Assembly (NCBI RefSeq): GCF_040115645.1
Contig: NC_089559.1
Location: 2,480,001 to 2,544,000, forward strand
Direction: 5' to 3'
Length of the DNA stretch: 64,000 nt
From: Euwallacea fornicatus
Taxonomy: Eukaryota; Arthropoda; Insecta; Coleoptera; Curculionidae
Of the stretch, positions 1-11,747 are shown in pieces (the stretch's first letter is position 1; every line of letters begins with the position of its first letter). Position numbers and translations under genes: made by a program. Under the pieces are notes generated by a model that saw nothing but the letters and a program-made list of their open reading frames with translations, searched no databases and was not told the origin of the DNA.

Positions 1-673
1 CCAACCATCACTTATAAAAAAATTCTGTTTATCCTTCATTTTGTCATACAATGCTTAGCTTTTAATAGTTTAATTGTCACTGGAAGGTTTTTTAGCCTCT
101 GTGTGCAAAACCAACCCTACAGTTTTTTCTCCGTTCTAGATAGTCGTCAAACTTTTCTTTTAGAATTCTCAAAACACTTTGAACTTACCTTTAAAATGTT
201 TATCTTAATTTTGTTTATAGCATATTTTTTAGAGAAATTTGCAACACTCACATCATTTTCCAAACTTTTTTATCACTTGTTTTGATAATGTTAACACCTT
301 TCACTTTATCTTGATACACTGGACTTGCACCAAAAATATGTACCTGTTACAGCAAACACAACTGAAACCTCTGTAGTGAGTTATATGGCTTCTCAGGATC
401 CAAGGAGAAGTCCTGGATATTTTAGGTAATTTCCATCTTAGTCTACCAATGTGCAAGTACCTTTATTGCATTTAGCTCTATATTCATATAATTGAGACGA
501 AAGCTGTTCACTCTATACCATCTAATATGTTTTGATTTAAGTATTCACCGTTTTGGATAATTTATATAATAGAGCACTTACTGTATATCATTGCCCTTGC
601 AGTAGTGGTGTAATTAAAAAAATACATACAAAAATCATGTAAATAAATTAAATTAATAATAATAGAAAGAACA
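1..673. other. Non-coding flank downstream of RNF7
   Basis: No coding sequence is supported here. It lies 3' of the minus-strand RNF7 gene and probably holds its 3' UTR. A TTTATT (AATAAA on the minus strand) near 461-466 is a candidate polyadenylation signal. The rest is AT-rich with no recognised feature. Confidence 0.5.
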
Positions 674-1100
674 TCATTTTCCCATTCTTTGTATAGACCA
701 TTCTTGCTGGCATAGGGGACATCTGTTGTTCTGTTTCACCCACAAAGACATGCAACAGTAGTGAAAAGAGTGATTGCATTCGCCCCAAACCACCACACAA
801 TCCTGCTTTCCATAAGAATCTTTTTTACTCTCAGCTTGACATCTCAAGCATGCATCCATGACTTGAACTCTGGGAAAAAAACACATAGCGGTTAAATCCA
901 CATTCTGAGGGATGTCAGTTATTATCAACCTGATTGCGATTAAAAGTCCGAGAGTCTACAAATTACCTGCAAATTGCACAAGTATCACATTCAACGTCCC
1001 AGCTCCACATTGCCACCGCATTCCACTTTTTAAGTGTGAACATTTTTTCGGCTTTCTGATTTTCGTTCTCTAGTTTCTCGTTGTCGTTTTCGTCTGCCAT
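674..1100 (-). CDS. RNF7: RING-box protein 2 (RNF7/RBX2/SAG), cullin-RING ligase subunit
   Basis: There are two exons, 1100-967 and 869-674, giving 109 residues (human protein about 113). The intron has a GTAATT donor and a CCCAG acceptor, and splits the Arg codon of the CAICR motif. The protein is a RING-H2 zinc finger: CAICR, VQVMDACLRCQ, then WGECNHSFHYCCMSLWVKQ and NRCPLCQQEW, followed by a terminal GK. The WVKQNNRCPLCQQ block and the near end-to-end match separate RBX2 from RBX1. In known biology this subunit recruits the E2 enzyme to CUL5-type cullin ligases in cytosol and nucleus and promotes cullin neddylation. The start is the ATG at 1100, giving an acidic, Asn-rich leader (MADENDNEKLE). 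The gene is divergent from the RABGAP1 gene, so a shared promoter region is likely. No defect is visible. Confidence 0.95.
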
Positions 1101-1642
1101 TTTTTAGAATTTTTAGTCAAAAATTTTCCAAAGCTCAACACAACGTGTTATAAAATTGTTTATATCCAGCAACAGCTGATCAGAAAATTGGTCTTAAGGT
1201 TGTTGTCAGATTGTGCAAGAATTCCTTTTGATAAACGACTTATTATTTTAATCGAAATTAATTTAATTAATCGTAATGTAATTTTAAATTTTATTATAAA
1301 TAAATAAATTATATAATTCATAATGTTAAATTAGTTTCTTTGTCTTTATATCTCAATTCAAAATTCTTCTACAAGCATTTTTCTAAAATATAAGGACGAA
1401 ATGATCTGGCAATGATAGAGACGATGTATAATTGATTACGTCAATGTCAATCCTCTTTTGTTTTCCAAAATGTCCGCTTATGTCAAATGTTATTGTTATT
1501 GGATTTCCTATTTTAACATTTTTGGGATATTTTTAGTTTTAACTCGAATTATTACCAGTTTTGAAAAATTTTCGTGTCCAGGACATAATGCCACATGCGG
1601 AAATGTCTAATGTGTCTACAGAATCAAATTTTTAAGTAACTG
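1101..1642. promoter_or_regulatory. Divergent promoter region and probable 5' UTR exon of the RABGAP1 gene
   Basis: This short region separates the RNF7 start from the RABGAP1 gene, so it should hold both promoters. A consensus donor, TG|GTAAGT, follows position 1642 with no coding sequence ahead of it. The next acceptor (AAACTTCAG) ends at 2112, eight bases before the RABGAP1 ATG. A non-coding first exon ending at 1642 is therefore likely. No TATA box is obvious. The exact transcription start sites cannot be read from the sequence. Confidence 0.45.
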
Positions 1643-2119
1643 GTAAGTCTTACAACATTCAAGACCGATCTTGCAGTCTAGGTACCATTTCAATTTCCAG
1701 CTATTAAATAACCATAATTATATGTTCATTCCTTGTTAAATGTAATGAAAATTCGAGTATCTTTTTAGGTAAGGTACTTAACCATGTCATACAACTCATA
1801 ATATAATTCTTGCAAAGGCTTGACTTCTTTCTTACAAAATTTTGTCATATGGAATTTCAATTCTGTGGTAACTCTTCCAATGTACCAGAACTGGCAGGTA
1901 AAAGGGCTTTAGATTGAATACAATTTCGCATTTCAAACGATTCCCTTCTTGAGCCACCCTGAACACACAGCAAATGTTTTTATTATGTTTTCCTCCTAAT
2001 TTTTTCTCTGAGTAACCTTCCTTTGCCTAAATACCGTGAATTTCGTTTTTTATCAAGAAATATTTACATCTTCTGTATTTCCACACAATTTTGGCTTATT
2101 AATAAACTTCAGGATCGTG

Positions 2120-5100
2120 ATGGAGGACACTCTGAGTGTGAAATCAAATGAGTCCTTACCCACAAGTGAAGAGTTTGATTTTTTATCTGACAAACCTGGA
2201 GCAAGCAAAACTCCAACTCTTGATTTCAAAGGGGAATTGACAGAGTTGACTGACGCCCTAAACGAGGTAGTTGTTAATAATTTTACTGGAATTTATAATC
2301 ATTGAATAAATGCCATCTAGGTATTGCAAGAAAGTGATAACACTTCTGCAATGTCGCAACAGCATGATGAACAAATTTATAATAACAAAGTTGGACATTC
2401 AACATTTTATGCGGGCCCTGTAAGTGCTGGACAAGACCCTCTTACCCAAGATCTGAGTCCAACTGAGAAGCAAGACTCCATGAAAGCTGATCTTAGCTCT
2501 GAGGATGATGCCAGTAGTAAGTAATTATTTTGTTATGAAGCACTAAAAGATCAGTCTGCAACCTTTTGAGTCATAGAGTACTGTAGTTTAGTTTTTGATG
2601 TGTTTTTTGAACATGTCTTATTGTTTAATTCTTTTGGTTATCATAACAACTGCAAAATTTTAGGTAAAATTCAATAGGCTCAATTTGAGTTTTAGCTACC
2701 TGTATGTATTTTTGCTTTGCCACTTCTAAATTGCCCAGAATTTCCTTAAAAAAGTTTCAGATATTGACCAAGATTGCACCATTTTCGCGGGGATTACGTA
2801 TTTGGGCGCAGCCCAAATTAACGCCCCTAAATCAGAAGGGGAGATACACAGAAACATGGCTATTTTGAATGAGCAAAGTGTGGAGCAAGGCATTAAAGTA
2901 TGCGTTTCGGTGCCTTTGTCCAGTCAAGGGTTGGTCGTGTAAGTACATATGATTATATTTTTATAAACAGTATATAGACCCTGGCCAACCTGGTTCGAAA
3001 GGGCAACCCCGACCGTTTAAGTGCAACTTTAGTCATATTGAGTGTTTTTTTCTATGGTTTCTTTTTTCCACTTCTTTTAGTGAAGATCCTGTAGGTTATT
3101 AGTCTTAAAATTGCAAGAAACTTCTATATTTTGATTAAATTTCTTATAGAAACTTTTTGATATGAAATAAAAAATTCGTATGTTTTTTTGTAATATATTT
3201 TTTTAGGCCTCGTCTTAGTTTATACTTTTCTCTTTAGGTTATATGATGCCCAATCGAACTCGGTGATATCCAGGTACGAAATTCATCGTATTTTATTTTA
3301 TGCCCGGGGCTCTGCTGAGAGTAAGGAGGCCAGTTGTTTCGCATTCACCTGGTCACACGGCGATACCCAGGAATCTGCTATTTTTCAGTGTCACGTATTC
3401 CGCTGCGATATTGTGGAGGCTGTTTCTCGCGTATCAGGTAGTACAGGTGGTTCCAAGTAAAAAATTACATTGCAAAAACTAGCAATATTGCATCTGAATG
3501 CATATATTTAGCAATTGTCCTTGTCATTGAAAAACCAATACTAAATAATTCTGTTTTCAGCATGTTTTGCAAAAGCATTTCAACGCGTACCACGATCAAT
3601 GAGTAGCAGCGTGACATCCGCCGCAGATGCCATGTCCGGATCAATCACGACTCTTTCCGAAGCCAGAACTTTGATGTACGTGTTCGAGGTGAACTTGGAC
3701 ATTAAAGAGGACGATGGCAAGGTTCTAACAACTCCAAAATTCCCATTAACAGTTATCTTACCCTTTACTCTCCTTAGGGCACATATTCGACCGTAGGCAA
3801 AGATCGAAATGGATTTAGACTAAAGACAAACTTAGAAAAACAATTGTCCATCAGTATTAAACAAGTCTCTGACAATGGGCCTCAATTGGTCATCGAGAGG
3901 TGTTTTGGTGTTTTAGTTGCCCCAGGGAGGCACGTGAAGCACTCCGATATGCGGCTGCTTGAAATGGTGTGTTGGGCTCTAAATTTAATACGAATGTGTA
4001 TTTTTTTTGTATATTAGAAAGAGCAAAAAGGCTATCCGAATGACAATAATTGCACCATGATTTTGGCAACGTGGGATCCGACCGAACAGAACTTTGAGCC
4101 ACTAAACGTAGAAACACAAAAGGACTTGAAACAGTACATGACAATCGCGATTGATTTGGTAATACGGGGAATTCAGGAACCAGTAAGGTAGGAATGTTTG
4201 AAATATATTTGTGTGATAGCCACGATACCAAAACTTCTATAAAATGTCCACTTGGAATAGTTATTTGTTTACGGCGTCATTTCCATCGTACGTTTGCTTC
4301 GTTAAATGTCACAAAAGTTGCCATCATTTCAGGTTTTTGATCGAGACGCCAGTTCGGATATTCAGTCAAACTGAGAGGAATTTTTGGTATTTCCAACGAA
4401 GGACTCTAACTCAGCAGTTTTACCTTAATTTGAGGGAGGTAAGTCTGATCAAAGTCCAAAAATGAATATAAATTTCAGGGAATGCAAAGAAATCTTCAAG
4501 CGTCAAAAAAAAAAAAAACGATTATGTAAAATATCTTGAGAAGATGGTATAGCTAATATTTATTGAATAAATCAATATGTTTCATAATATCAATCAAAAA
4601 GATTGTTGCAATTTTCGGGTAACATAGAGAATCTTAAAAAAATATTCTCTCAAAAAATTAGTAACTTATTTTGTTTTATTTTTGAAATGAATTCATCTTG
4701 AACACTGTGTATATTCGAAACTTTACCATTTTTAATTCGAATAATGAAGAGTCTTGCATCCTGTATCATATTCCAGTGGAATTCCGTGGCCTTGTATCCT
4801 GTTGTTGTTGACGTTCGAATTCGTGTCGTTTGAGATAAATAAACCGTAAGAGGATCTATATTGAAAGAACTTGCAGCATTTTGTGCAATAATTTACTTTG
4901 GGTGGACTCAAATTGCAGAGAATTTTCAATTTTCCGAAAGATTATTGAAACGGAAACTATCATTATAAAGGTATTTTGTTTTATTATTCAACCAGAAGAA
5001 TATTTATTCGGGACGCTTATATCTAACAATAACATAAACAGAAACATCGGTCTTCCTTCACAGATATTACAACAATAACAGAACCGGCGCCGCCTACCGC

Positions 5101-8100
5101 GGTTATCTGTGTCTGGAAATATTTCAAACCAGCGCTTTAAATGTATAAGGTCAATTAAAAAAGTCGTGTTGTATCGATTATTGTTCTATTGTTGTGTTAT
5201 TTAAACGGGCCAAACAAATCTTAATTCATTGAAACCTGAACTGAACCTTATTATAAATAGTTTTATCTGTGTGGTTTTATACACGGTAAGGCCTTGTTAG
5301 AAAAGCAATTAGCATTTTTGGTTAATTTACACCATGTTTCAAGGTATTATTCAATTGAACATTGCAGTTTTTAAAATATATTCAAGTTTTCTCTACTTCA
5401 AACCGTCTAAAAACGTTTTACAACCATTCTACTCGATTTACGTAATAATGTAATACCCATACTTAAAGGGGATTAGTTTTATTATAAAATTAAATTATTG
5501 CTGGAGTTGATATTATACTTTTAAGTATCAAATTATCAAGCAATTATTTTATAACATTTCGCTTCAGAATATCTCTGGGGATATCAACGACGTAATCTAC
5601 GACGTGCTCAGCATGGAAACTTCTGGGGAACTAGACAGGAATTTATTGAATCTCAACCTTAATTTGTCTAGTTTAATTCAATCGCCTAGTATTACGTCTA
5701 TCGACACCTTAACACCAAAGGAAGAATATCACTCTGGTCAGTAATTTTGAGACATTTTGAACAGTTTTAATCGTGAGAAGTTTAGATGGAGATGAGCCGT
5801 TGTTGAGCGGCACCGGTTTGGTGTCTAAGGATTGTTCGGAGGACGTTTTGGAGTCCTGGGCCGATCTTTTAGCCAAGTGGAAACAAACGCAACAGAGACC
5901 CAAGCAGGTGAGTTTATTGGGGATTATTGGGGTCTGAATTGGGTGCGACATAGATTGGAAAAATATTCAAGGTCTAAATTCTCTTTAGATAAAGGGTAAA
6001 ATGCGGTGCTGTTTTTGTTCTGTGTCACACTTGTTGACTTCATTTGTCGTACTCAATTCCAGTCCTAGTCCATTTTTAAGTGAAAAAAAAGGTTTAATAT
6101 TTCTGGCGGCCGCAGCTGCCTAGTTTAGTCAAATTAGGCATACCAGAAGCCCTCAGGGGTGAAGTGTGGCAACGACTGGCGGGCGTGGAGGATAATAGCA
6201 ATATGATGGAGCAATACCGAATTTTGATTACCAAGGTAAACATCTGTGTTTATGCCGTTAAAATTAATTGGTAAGGGAGTTGAGTTCGTCCGAAAATAGT
6301 GGTCTCAATCATCATTGTAACAATTTGATTTTGTCTTTGACATTAACTTCATGAAAGGAATCATCGTGTGAGAACGTCATACAACGTGACATTGCCCGGA
6401 CTTTCCCCGCTCATGATTTCTTCAAAGAGGCCGGCGGATTGGGCCAAGATTCACTTTATAGGTGAGAAATCTATTTGTTTTTGTGTCGATTTTTGGCGAT
6501 GCAGTCACCATTTTATCCTAAATTTAGATCACTGTAACAAACTAGATTATGTCAAGTTCGTAACTTGATTTACTTCTAGCGTATATTTTAAGATACTGTC
6601 CTTTAAATTTCAGAGTAAGCAAAGCCTACGCCGTCTACGACTCTGAGGTGGGATACTGCCAGGGATTGAGCTTCTTGGCCGCCACCCTTTTGTTGCATGT
6701 AAGCCCGATGCTTCAAGTTTTAAATCGAACAGTTTCATTAGTATTACAACATTACACAACAAATTCTAGATGCCAGAAGAACAAGCCTTTTGTGTCCTCG
6801 TTAAACTCATGTACGACTACAAATTGAGGGATTTCTATAAACAGGGATTCGAGAACCTATATTTGCGCCTCTACCAGTTAAACAGGTTTGATTATCGGTA
6901 CTCACATTTTAAAGAGTATTTATGAATTTATTTCTGGTTCTAAGGTTGATGGAAGAGCAACTCGGCCCACTTTGGAACCACTTTACCGAGCATCGAATCG
7001 AAACCCACATGTTCGCCTCACAGTGGTTTTTGACCCTCTTCACTGCCAGATTTCCCCTCTATTTCGTATTTCACATTATAGACGTGTTCCTTTTACAGGG
7101 TAAGTGGATGTTTATTGCCTGTTCAGGTATGGCCAAGACCACTGTGCATATTATTACTCACATCTTAGAAACTAATCGTTTTCCAAATTACATTTGCATG
7201 AACTCTTTATATTTCAAGTCAATATATCTTCACTCTGATTGATGATGTAATTTATTAAACACCTTGCATATTCGAATTGTTTCAAACAGGGATCGACACG
7301 CTCTTCCAAATGGCCCTCGCCCTGTTGATGGTGTGCAAAAAGGAACTCCTTCAGCTGGATTTTGAGGGAATTTTGAAGTATTTTCGGGTGTCCTTGCCGA
7401 AAAAATGCAGAAGTGAAGATGCCGCCAAGCAGCTGATTAAATTGGCATGCAGCATTAAAGTGAAAAAATTGAAGAAATACGAGGCCGACTTTATCACTCT
7501 CAAAGGTGAGTTTTGTGTGTGTTTTTAATAGGAAACATTGCATGTTTCCAGTGACTATTATTATGCGGATTTGAGCTGATAATAGCTAAGGACGCCCGAT
7601 TAGATATAACATTTAGAACAATCGTTGAGGTGGCATTTGAAATATTGTTTGTGTTTATGGAGGAAGTTAAGTTTTATGACCAATATGTTTTCCTCGCATT
7701 TTCAGTATTATAAGCCAGGTAAATATCGCGCTACAATTAGCAGACATAATCTTTGATTATATCATATATCAGGTCTCCAACAGTGTCGAAGCTCGTGCTC
7801 TTCAATTTTGATCATTTTTTAAGATATCAGAATTTTAAAATTATAATGGGAAATTTATTTATTGAAAATATGCAATAATTTAGTTTGATACGCTTTTTGT
7901 TTTCATTTACTTAAAATGAATATTAATACGAGTATAAAGAATGGTTAAGTCTCCTTTATCCCACTAAAAATAATGGCGTAACGCGGATTGGTAATCTTAA
8001 AATGTTTTCCAAAATATCAGTATTTCAAACTACGTTTGTAATAATTTGCATGAAGAACAATACTCATTGGTTGGTGAAAGTTTTAAGTAAATAATAAATA

Positions 8101-10280
8101 AATTTTAAAAAATGTAACCTGCAAATGCGCTTTTTTTCCTCAACAATTCTGGTGCCAAAATATCAAACTAGAGTTAATTTTTCCGAAATAATTTTTTTCT
8201 TTAAAACCGTTAACATCGTTTTGATCGTGTGTGCGTTAAAATTGATCTACTAATCTCTGCCAAAGAGTGGTCAATTTGGCCGAAATATTGTCTGTTAACG
8301 CTCCCTAGACGATTGGGAAATAATTTCTTCGGATTCAGAGGCGCAGGACCGGCAGGAGAGCGAGGTCAATGAATTGGAGAAACTGCAGCTGACCATTCAG
8401 AGACTTGAGGAGGACAAAAAGCTGATGGTTGAGGAGATTTCGCATTTAAAGGATATGCTGAAACGGGAGGTACGTTGACAGTATTTTTATAACCTGTGTT
8501 GCTGATCATGTATAAGTTACCCTTGAATGAATGTCAGAATTTTGTGCTTTTATCGTTCTATGGTGTACCGCTATTCTCCATTAGGTAGACGACGCAGACC
8601 GCGAAAAGAAAAATCACATTCAAACGGTAAACGAGTACAAGATGGTGCGGCAGCGACTGGATATGCAACTAAATATGGCTAGGCAAGAACTGGACAAAAT
8701 CAAAGTAAGCTAAACTTATTATTTAATTTATTTAACTGCAGTTTTCCCAAGTTTAAAATGTGATTTTATGTTTTTTTTTTGAAAATGGCAAAGTTATGTG
8801 TTTCTAGGAGGAAATTTCCAAATGTCCAGAATGCTCGAAGCTCGCCCAAAATGCCGGCGTGCCTGAGCAAATGGAAGCTGGCGATCATCGAAGTGATGGA
8901 GGTGAGGATCGCATAAGAGAACTGGAGCTGGAACTTGCACAGACCAAGCTGGCGCATGTGGAGGCCGAATGTCGCAATCAGGTATACAGGAGATAAGTGG
9001 ATTTGATATTTTTGTCAACATAATAAGTGAATATGGTCGTTAAAAATTTAACTGTCTTTGAGATGAATAGCGTTTCCGATTTATTGTCCTTAGATAATCG
9101 GAGACTATTTTAAGCGCCATTCAGCTACTCGCAATTTGAGTTTCGTTATCAACTTACTCAAAAAATGCTTTGAAATCTAGTTTCCCGTGCTCTTGACCGA
9201 GTGGAACTTTTTTACAGGCCAACGTGACGTTATTGACCATATGCAATCGATTTTCGATTAAGTTTAATGCCGTTCGACGATTTCTAGACTTTAATATCAA
9301 AGATTATTCAATTGAGCAAATGTAGATCTAATTAAGAACAATAAGTTAAAAACGCTAATAGATGTATGATAGAAATGTTGATTTTAATGGCCATATTAAT
9401 TGTCCTTTTCACAGCATCTCTCATACGTTGTTATCAGTCCCAACAAGATTTTTTCCACAGAATTTAACGCATCAGCTCCGATCGGCCGAATTGGAATTAA
9501 ACACGGCCAAAAATAGCTGGCCTCCATGGATGAGTAAGGCTCTCAGCTCGATTAAGGAGGTATAATGTTACTCTTTGACGTAGCTTTCCTTAGTTTTTGG
9601 TGCGTTTTTCCTTGCACTTTTCTTTTGCATGAATCCTATTTATGCTTTTGTCTAATTTCTTAGCATATAAACAACAATCAAATGATCCTTTCATTACATT
9701 ATACAATGAATATTTTCGCAATTGAATAAACAAACATTTGACGTACAATGATATTAACAATGCATGACGTTGTTGTCAGCAGCTAGCATATTGAATCGAT
9801 ATTTTCACTGTACATTTTTCGCATTATTATTCGTTTATTTTTGCTGTTTTTAGCCGAAGCCTAAGAAGTTGTATAATAACGAGAGCTTGGTTTTCAAATA
9901 ACCTTAACACGCATGTTCCGGAAAGCTCCCCTTTCTCTCTGTCTTTCTGTCTCTCTCTCTCTCTCTATGTCTCTCTCTATCTTCGTAGGTAAGGTGTAAA
10001 CTACTTTCCTAAGCAATTACTTTAACTTTAATATCTATGTCAATTCCTCAACCGCGACTTTAAAGTAATTTTTCGATTTCAGGTCACGAATAAGCCAAAC
10101 GTGCCCTCGAACCCCACAAATACATCCACCTTTATTTCCCATATTAATAACGTATATCGCAGAGAAAGCGTGCCACTTCGGGGACCCGAAATCAGTACCA
10201 TCAAGGACGAAATTCGACGTGAATCGGCGCCGGTTATTAAAGACTCTCAAAGCTGCAACAGCTTGAAATCCCACAATTAA
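2120..10280 (+). CDS. RABGAP1: RABGAP1/GAPCenA-type Rab GTPase-activating protein (PTB + TBC + coiled coil)
   Basis: I read 21 coding exons: 2120-2266, 2321-2516, 2761-2938, 3238-3437, 3561-3721, 3778-3966, 4018-4187, 4333-4438, 5568-5736, 5786-5907, 6116-6235, 6358-6461, 6614-6698, 6770-6885, 6945-7099, 7290-7505, 8309-8469, 8585-8704, 8808-8981, 9461-9559, 10083-10280. All junctions keep frame and give about 1061 residues (human about 1069). In order: acidic N-terminus; PTB/PID domain (about 120-255; TYLGAAQINAP, HVFRCDIVEAVSRV); kinesin-like DUF3694 region (about 270-410); DEPLLSG linker; TBC domain (about 550-780); coiled coil (about 815-995). The TBC arginine finger (IQRDIARTFPAHDFF) and glutamine finger (VGYCQGLSF) are intact, so GAP activity is expected. 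The family acts on Rab6 and related Rabs at Golgi and centrosome. The last exon is one of three possible C-termini (see separate entry). Some small exon edges may shift by a few bases. Confidence 0.93.
9560..9901 (+). CDS. RABGAP1: Alternative terminal coding options of the RABGAP1 gene
   Basis: Exon 9461-9559 ends in phase 0 at GAG|GTATAA. Unspliced, it adds one Val and stops. Alternatively, an in-frame exon at 9854-9901 after a TTTTTAG acceptor adds 15 residues rich in Pro, Lys and Asn, ending SLVFK, then stops. The third choice is the exon at 10083-10280, used in the main model, which adds 65 residues rich in Ser, Pro, Asn and Arg. All three fit phase 0. Which are used in vivo is inference. 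Confidence 0.5.
9930..9981 (+). repeat. CT-rich low-complexity tract in the RABGAP1 intron
   Basis: This is a run of CTCTCT, CTGTCTTTCTGTC and CTCTCTCTCT units just 3' of the 9854-9901 alternative exon and about 100 bases before the 10083 acceptor. It is a simple repeat. Such polypyrimidine runs can bind PTB-type splicing regulators, but that role here is inference. Confidence 0.8.
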
Positions 10281-11747
10281 CTTAAGTCGTTGAATTCTCA
10301 TAATTTGTTTTCCTTTTGCCTCAATAGAGGCGTTGTGGATTATTTAGTCGTGATATTGCAAGTATGAGTACTGCATGACAGACATTACTGACTCTCTTTT
10401 TCTTAATCCCAGGTTTAGGTTGACGTATATTGTTAAGTAATTCCCATTCTGTTCGTAATATGCCAGTCAGATATTGACAGCTGCCGATGGCCGTCACGGC
10501 GGGAAATGCCGTCGTCACCTAATAGAGTATTCTGTCACTGCTGCAATGACTGCGGTGGCATTAACTCAACACTCATCTACTCTATTAGGTAGGTAGTAGT
10601 AGTGATTGAGCTGTAATAATATGTAGATTTTTCGTTTTTTTTTTCTCTTTTGTGTAAATACTATAACGGAGTATGTACTTTTCTGTGTATAGTGTGCTAA
10701 TATACACCTGTTCCCTTGTTGATTTTCCCAGGTTATTAATGCTACATAAAGCCACCCTTTCACGTTTAAATAACACGTGCCATAGCCAGCTTCATTTGCA
10801 TTTATGTATGAGTATTTCAATGGCAACAGTGCGGCTTAATAACCGCGGATTTACTTCTTGTACTTTAAGTTTTGTTGGTTAAAAACTCACTCTATGTCGG
10901 TCCGAAATATTTTGGATTTCTCGTCTGAGAAATCATCAAACAGTCTGTTTTGCCAGGTTACGTGAAGATGATATTAGGCCATAATGGCTTAACCACTAAG
11001 CTATAGCCATATATTTCCATAGTGAGATTTCGATAGTTTTCGTGATAGTTTAAGTTATTTATTTGACAAGTCATTGTTGAATAGGTACACATTTGAAATA
11101 TATTTGAACGCACTTTTGTACAGAAAAAAACTCGTTTGTTTTGCTCTTTAATTGAACCCAATCTAAAGTCTAAGCCAAATATATTACGTACATTTCAAGC
11201 ACTTGAATCAGCTACACATCCTAAACAATGTGGTAGATTCTACGGCAGCATGTCAGAATTAAACATGCATTTCGTAATTCATTCAAGGGACTAAAAAAGG
11301 CCATTCGAAAATGTGGGGAAAATGGCTTATAGTGGATGGACGGTTACCTTCATCATTTCGTCACAATTTGCAATATGTCTCTTTAGTTTAGATGGAAATC
11401 ATTTTGACTATCGCCTTCGTCATTGTTCCCCTTCAGTGGGATATATAGGTTTTACTTTGTTCGGGACAATAAAATGACGTTTTATTTTCTAAGAAATATT
11501 ACATATATTAATTCACAGTAAAAAATTATAAAATTGCAACCCTTCGAGACAAATGAATGGGTGTTAGAAAATAATTAATTTGCACAGTGATATGACACAA
11601 TGACCCTTCAGAAATTGTTAAAAAATAACCTTAACCTTTAAAAGACATCCTTACTCACATTTCATCCGATCCAAAAGACATTTCCCGTTCTCCAAAGACT
11701 AGAAATTCGTAGTACTGAGATTTTATTGATTCCCTGTATTGACAGTT
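10281..11747. other. Intergenic region between convergent RABGAP1 and PDIA5 genes
   Basis: It holds the presumed 3' UTRs of both genes. A TTTATT at 11722-11727, 20 bases beyond the PDIA5 stop, is the likely PDIA5 polyadenylation signal read on the minus strand. I see no open frame with coding character and no repeat structure. Confidence 0.5.
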
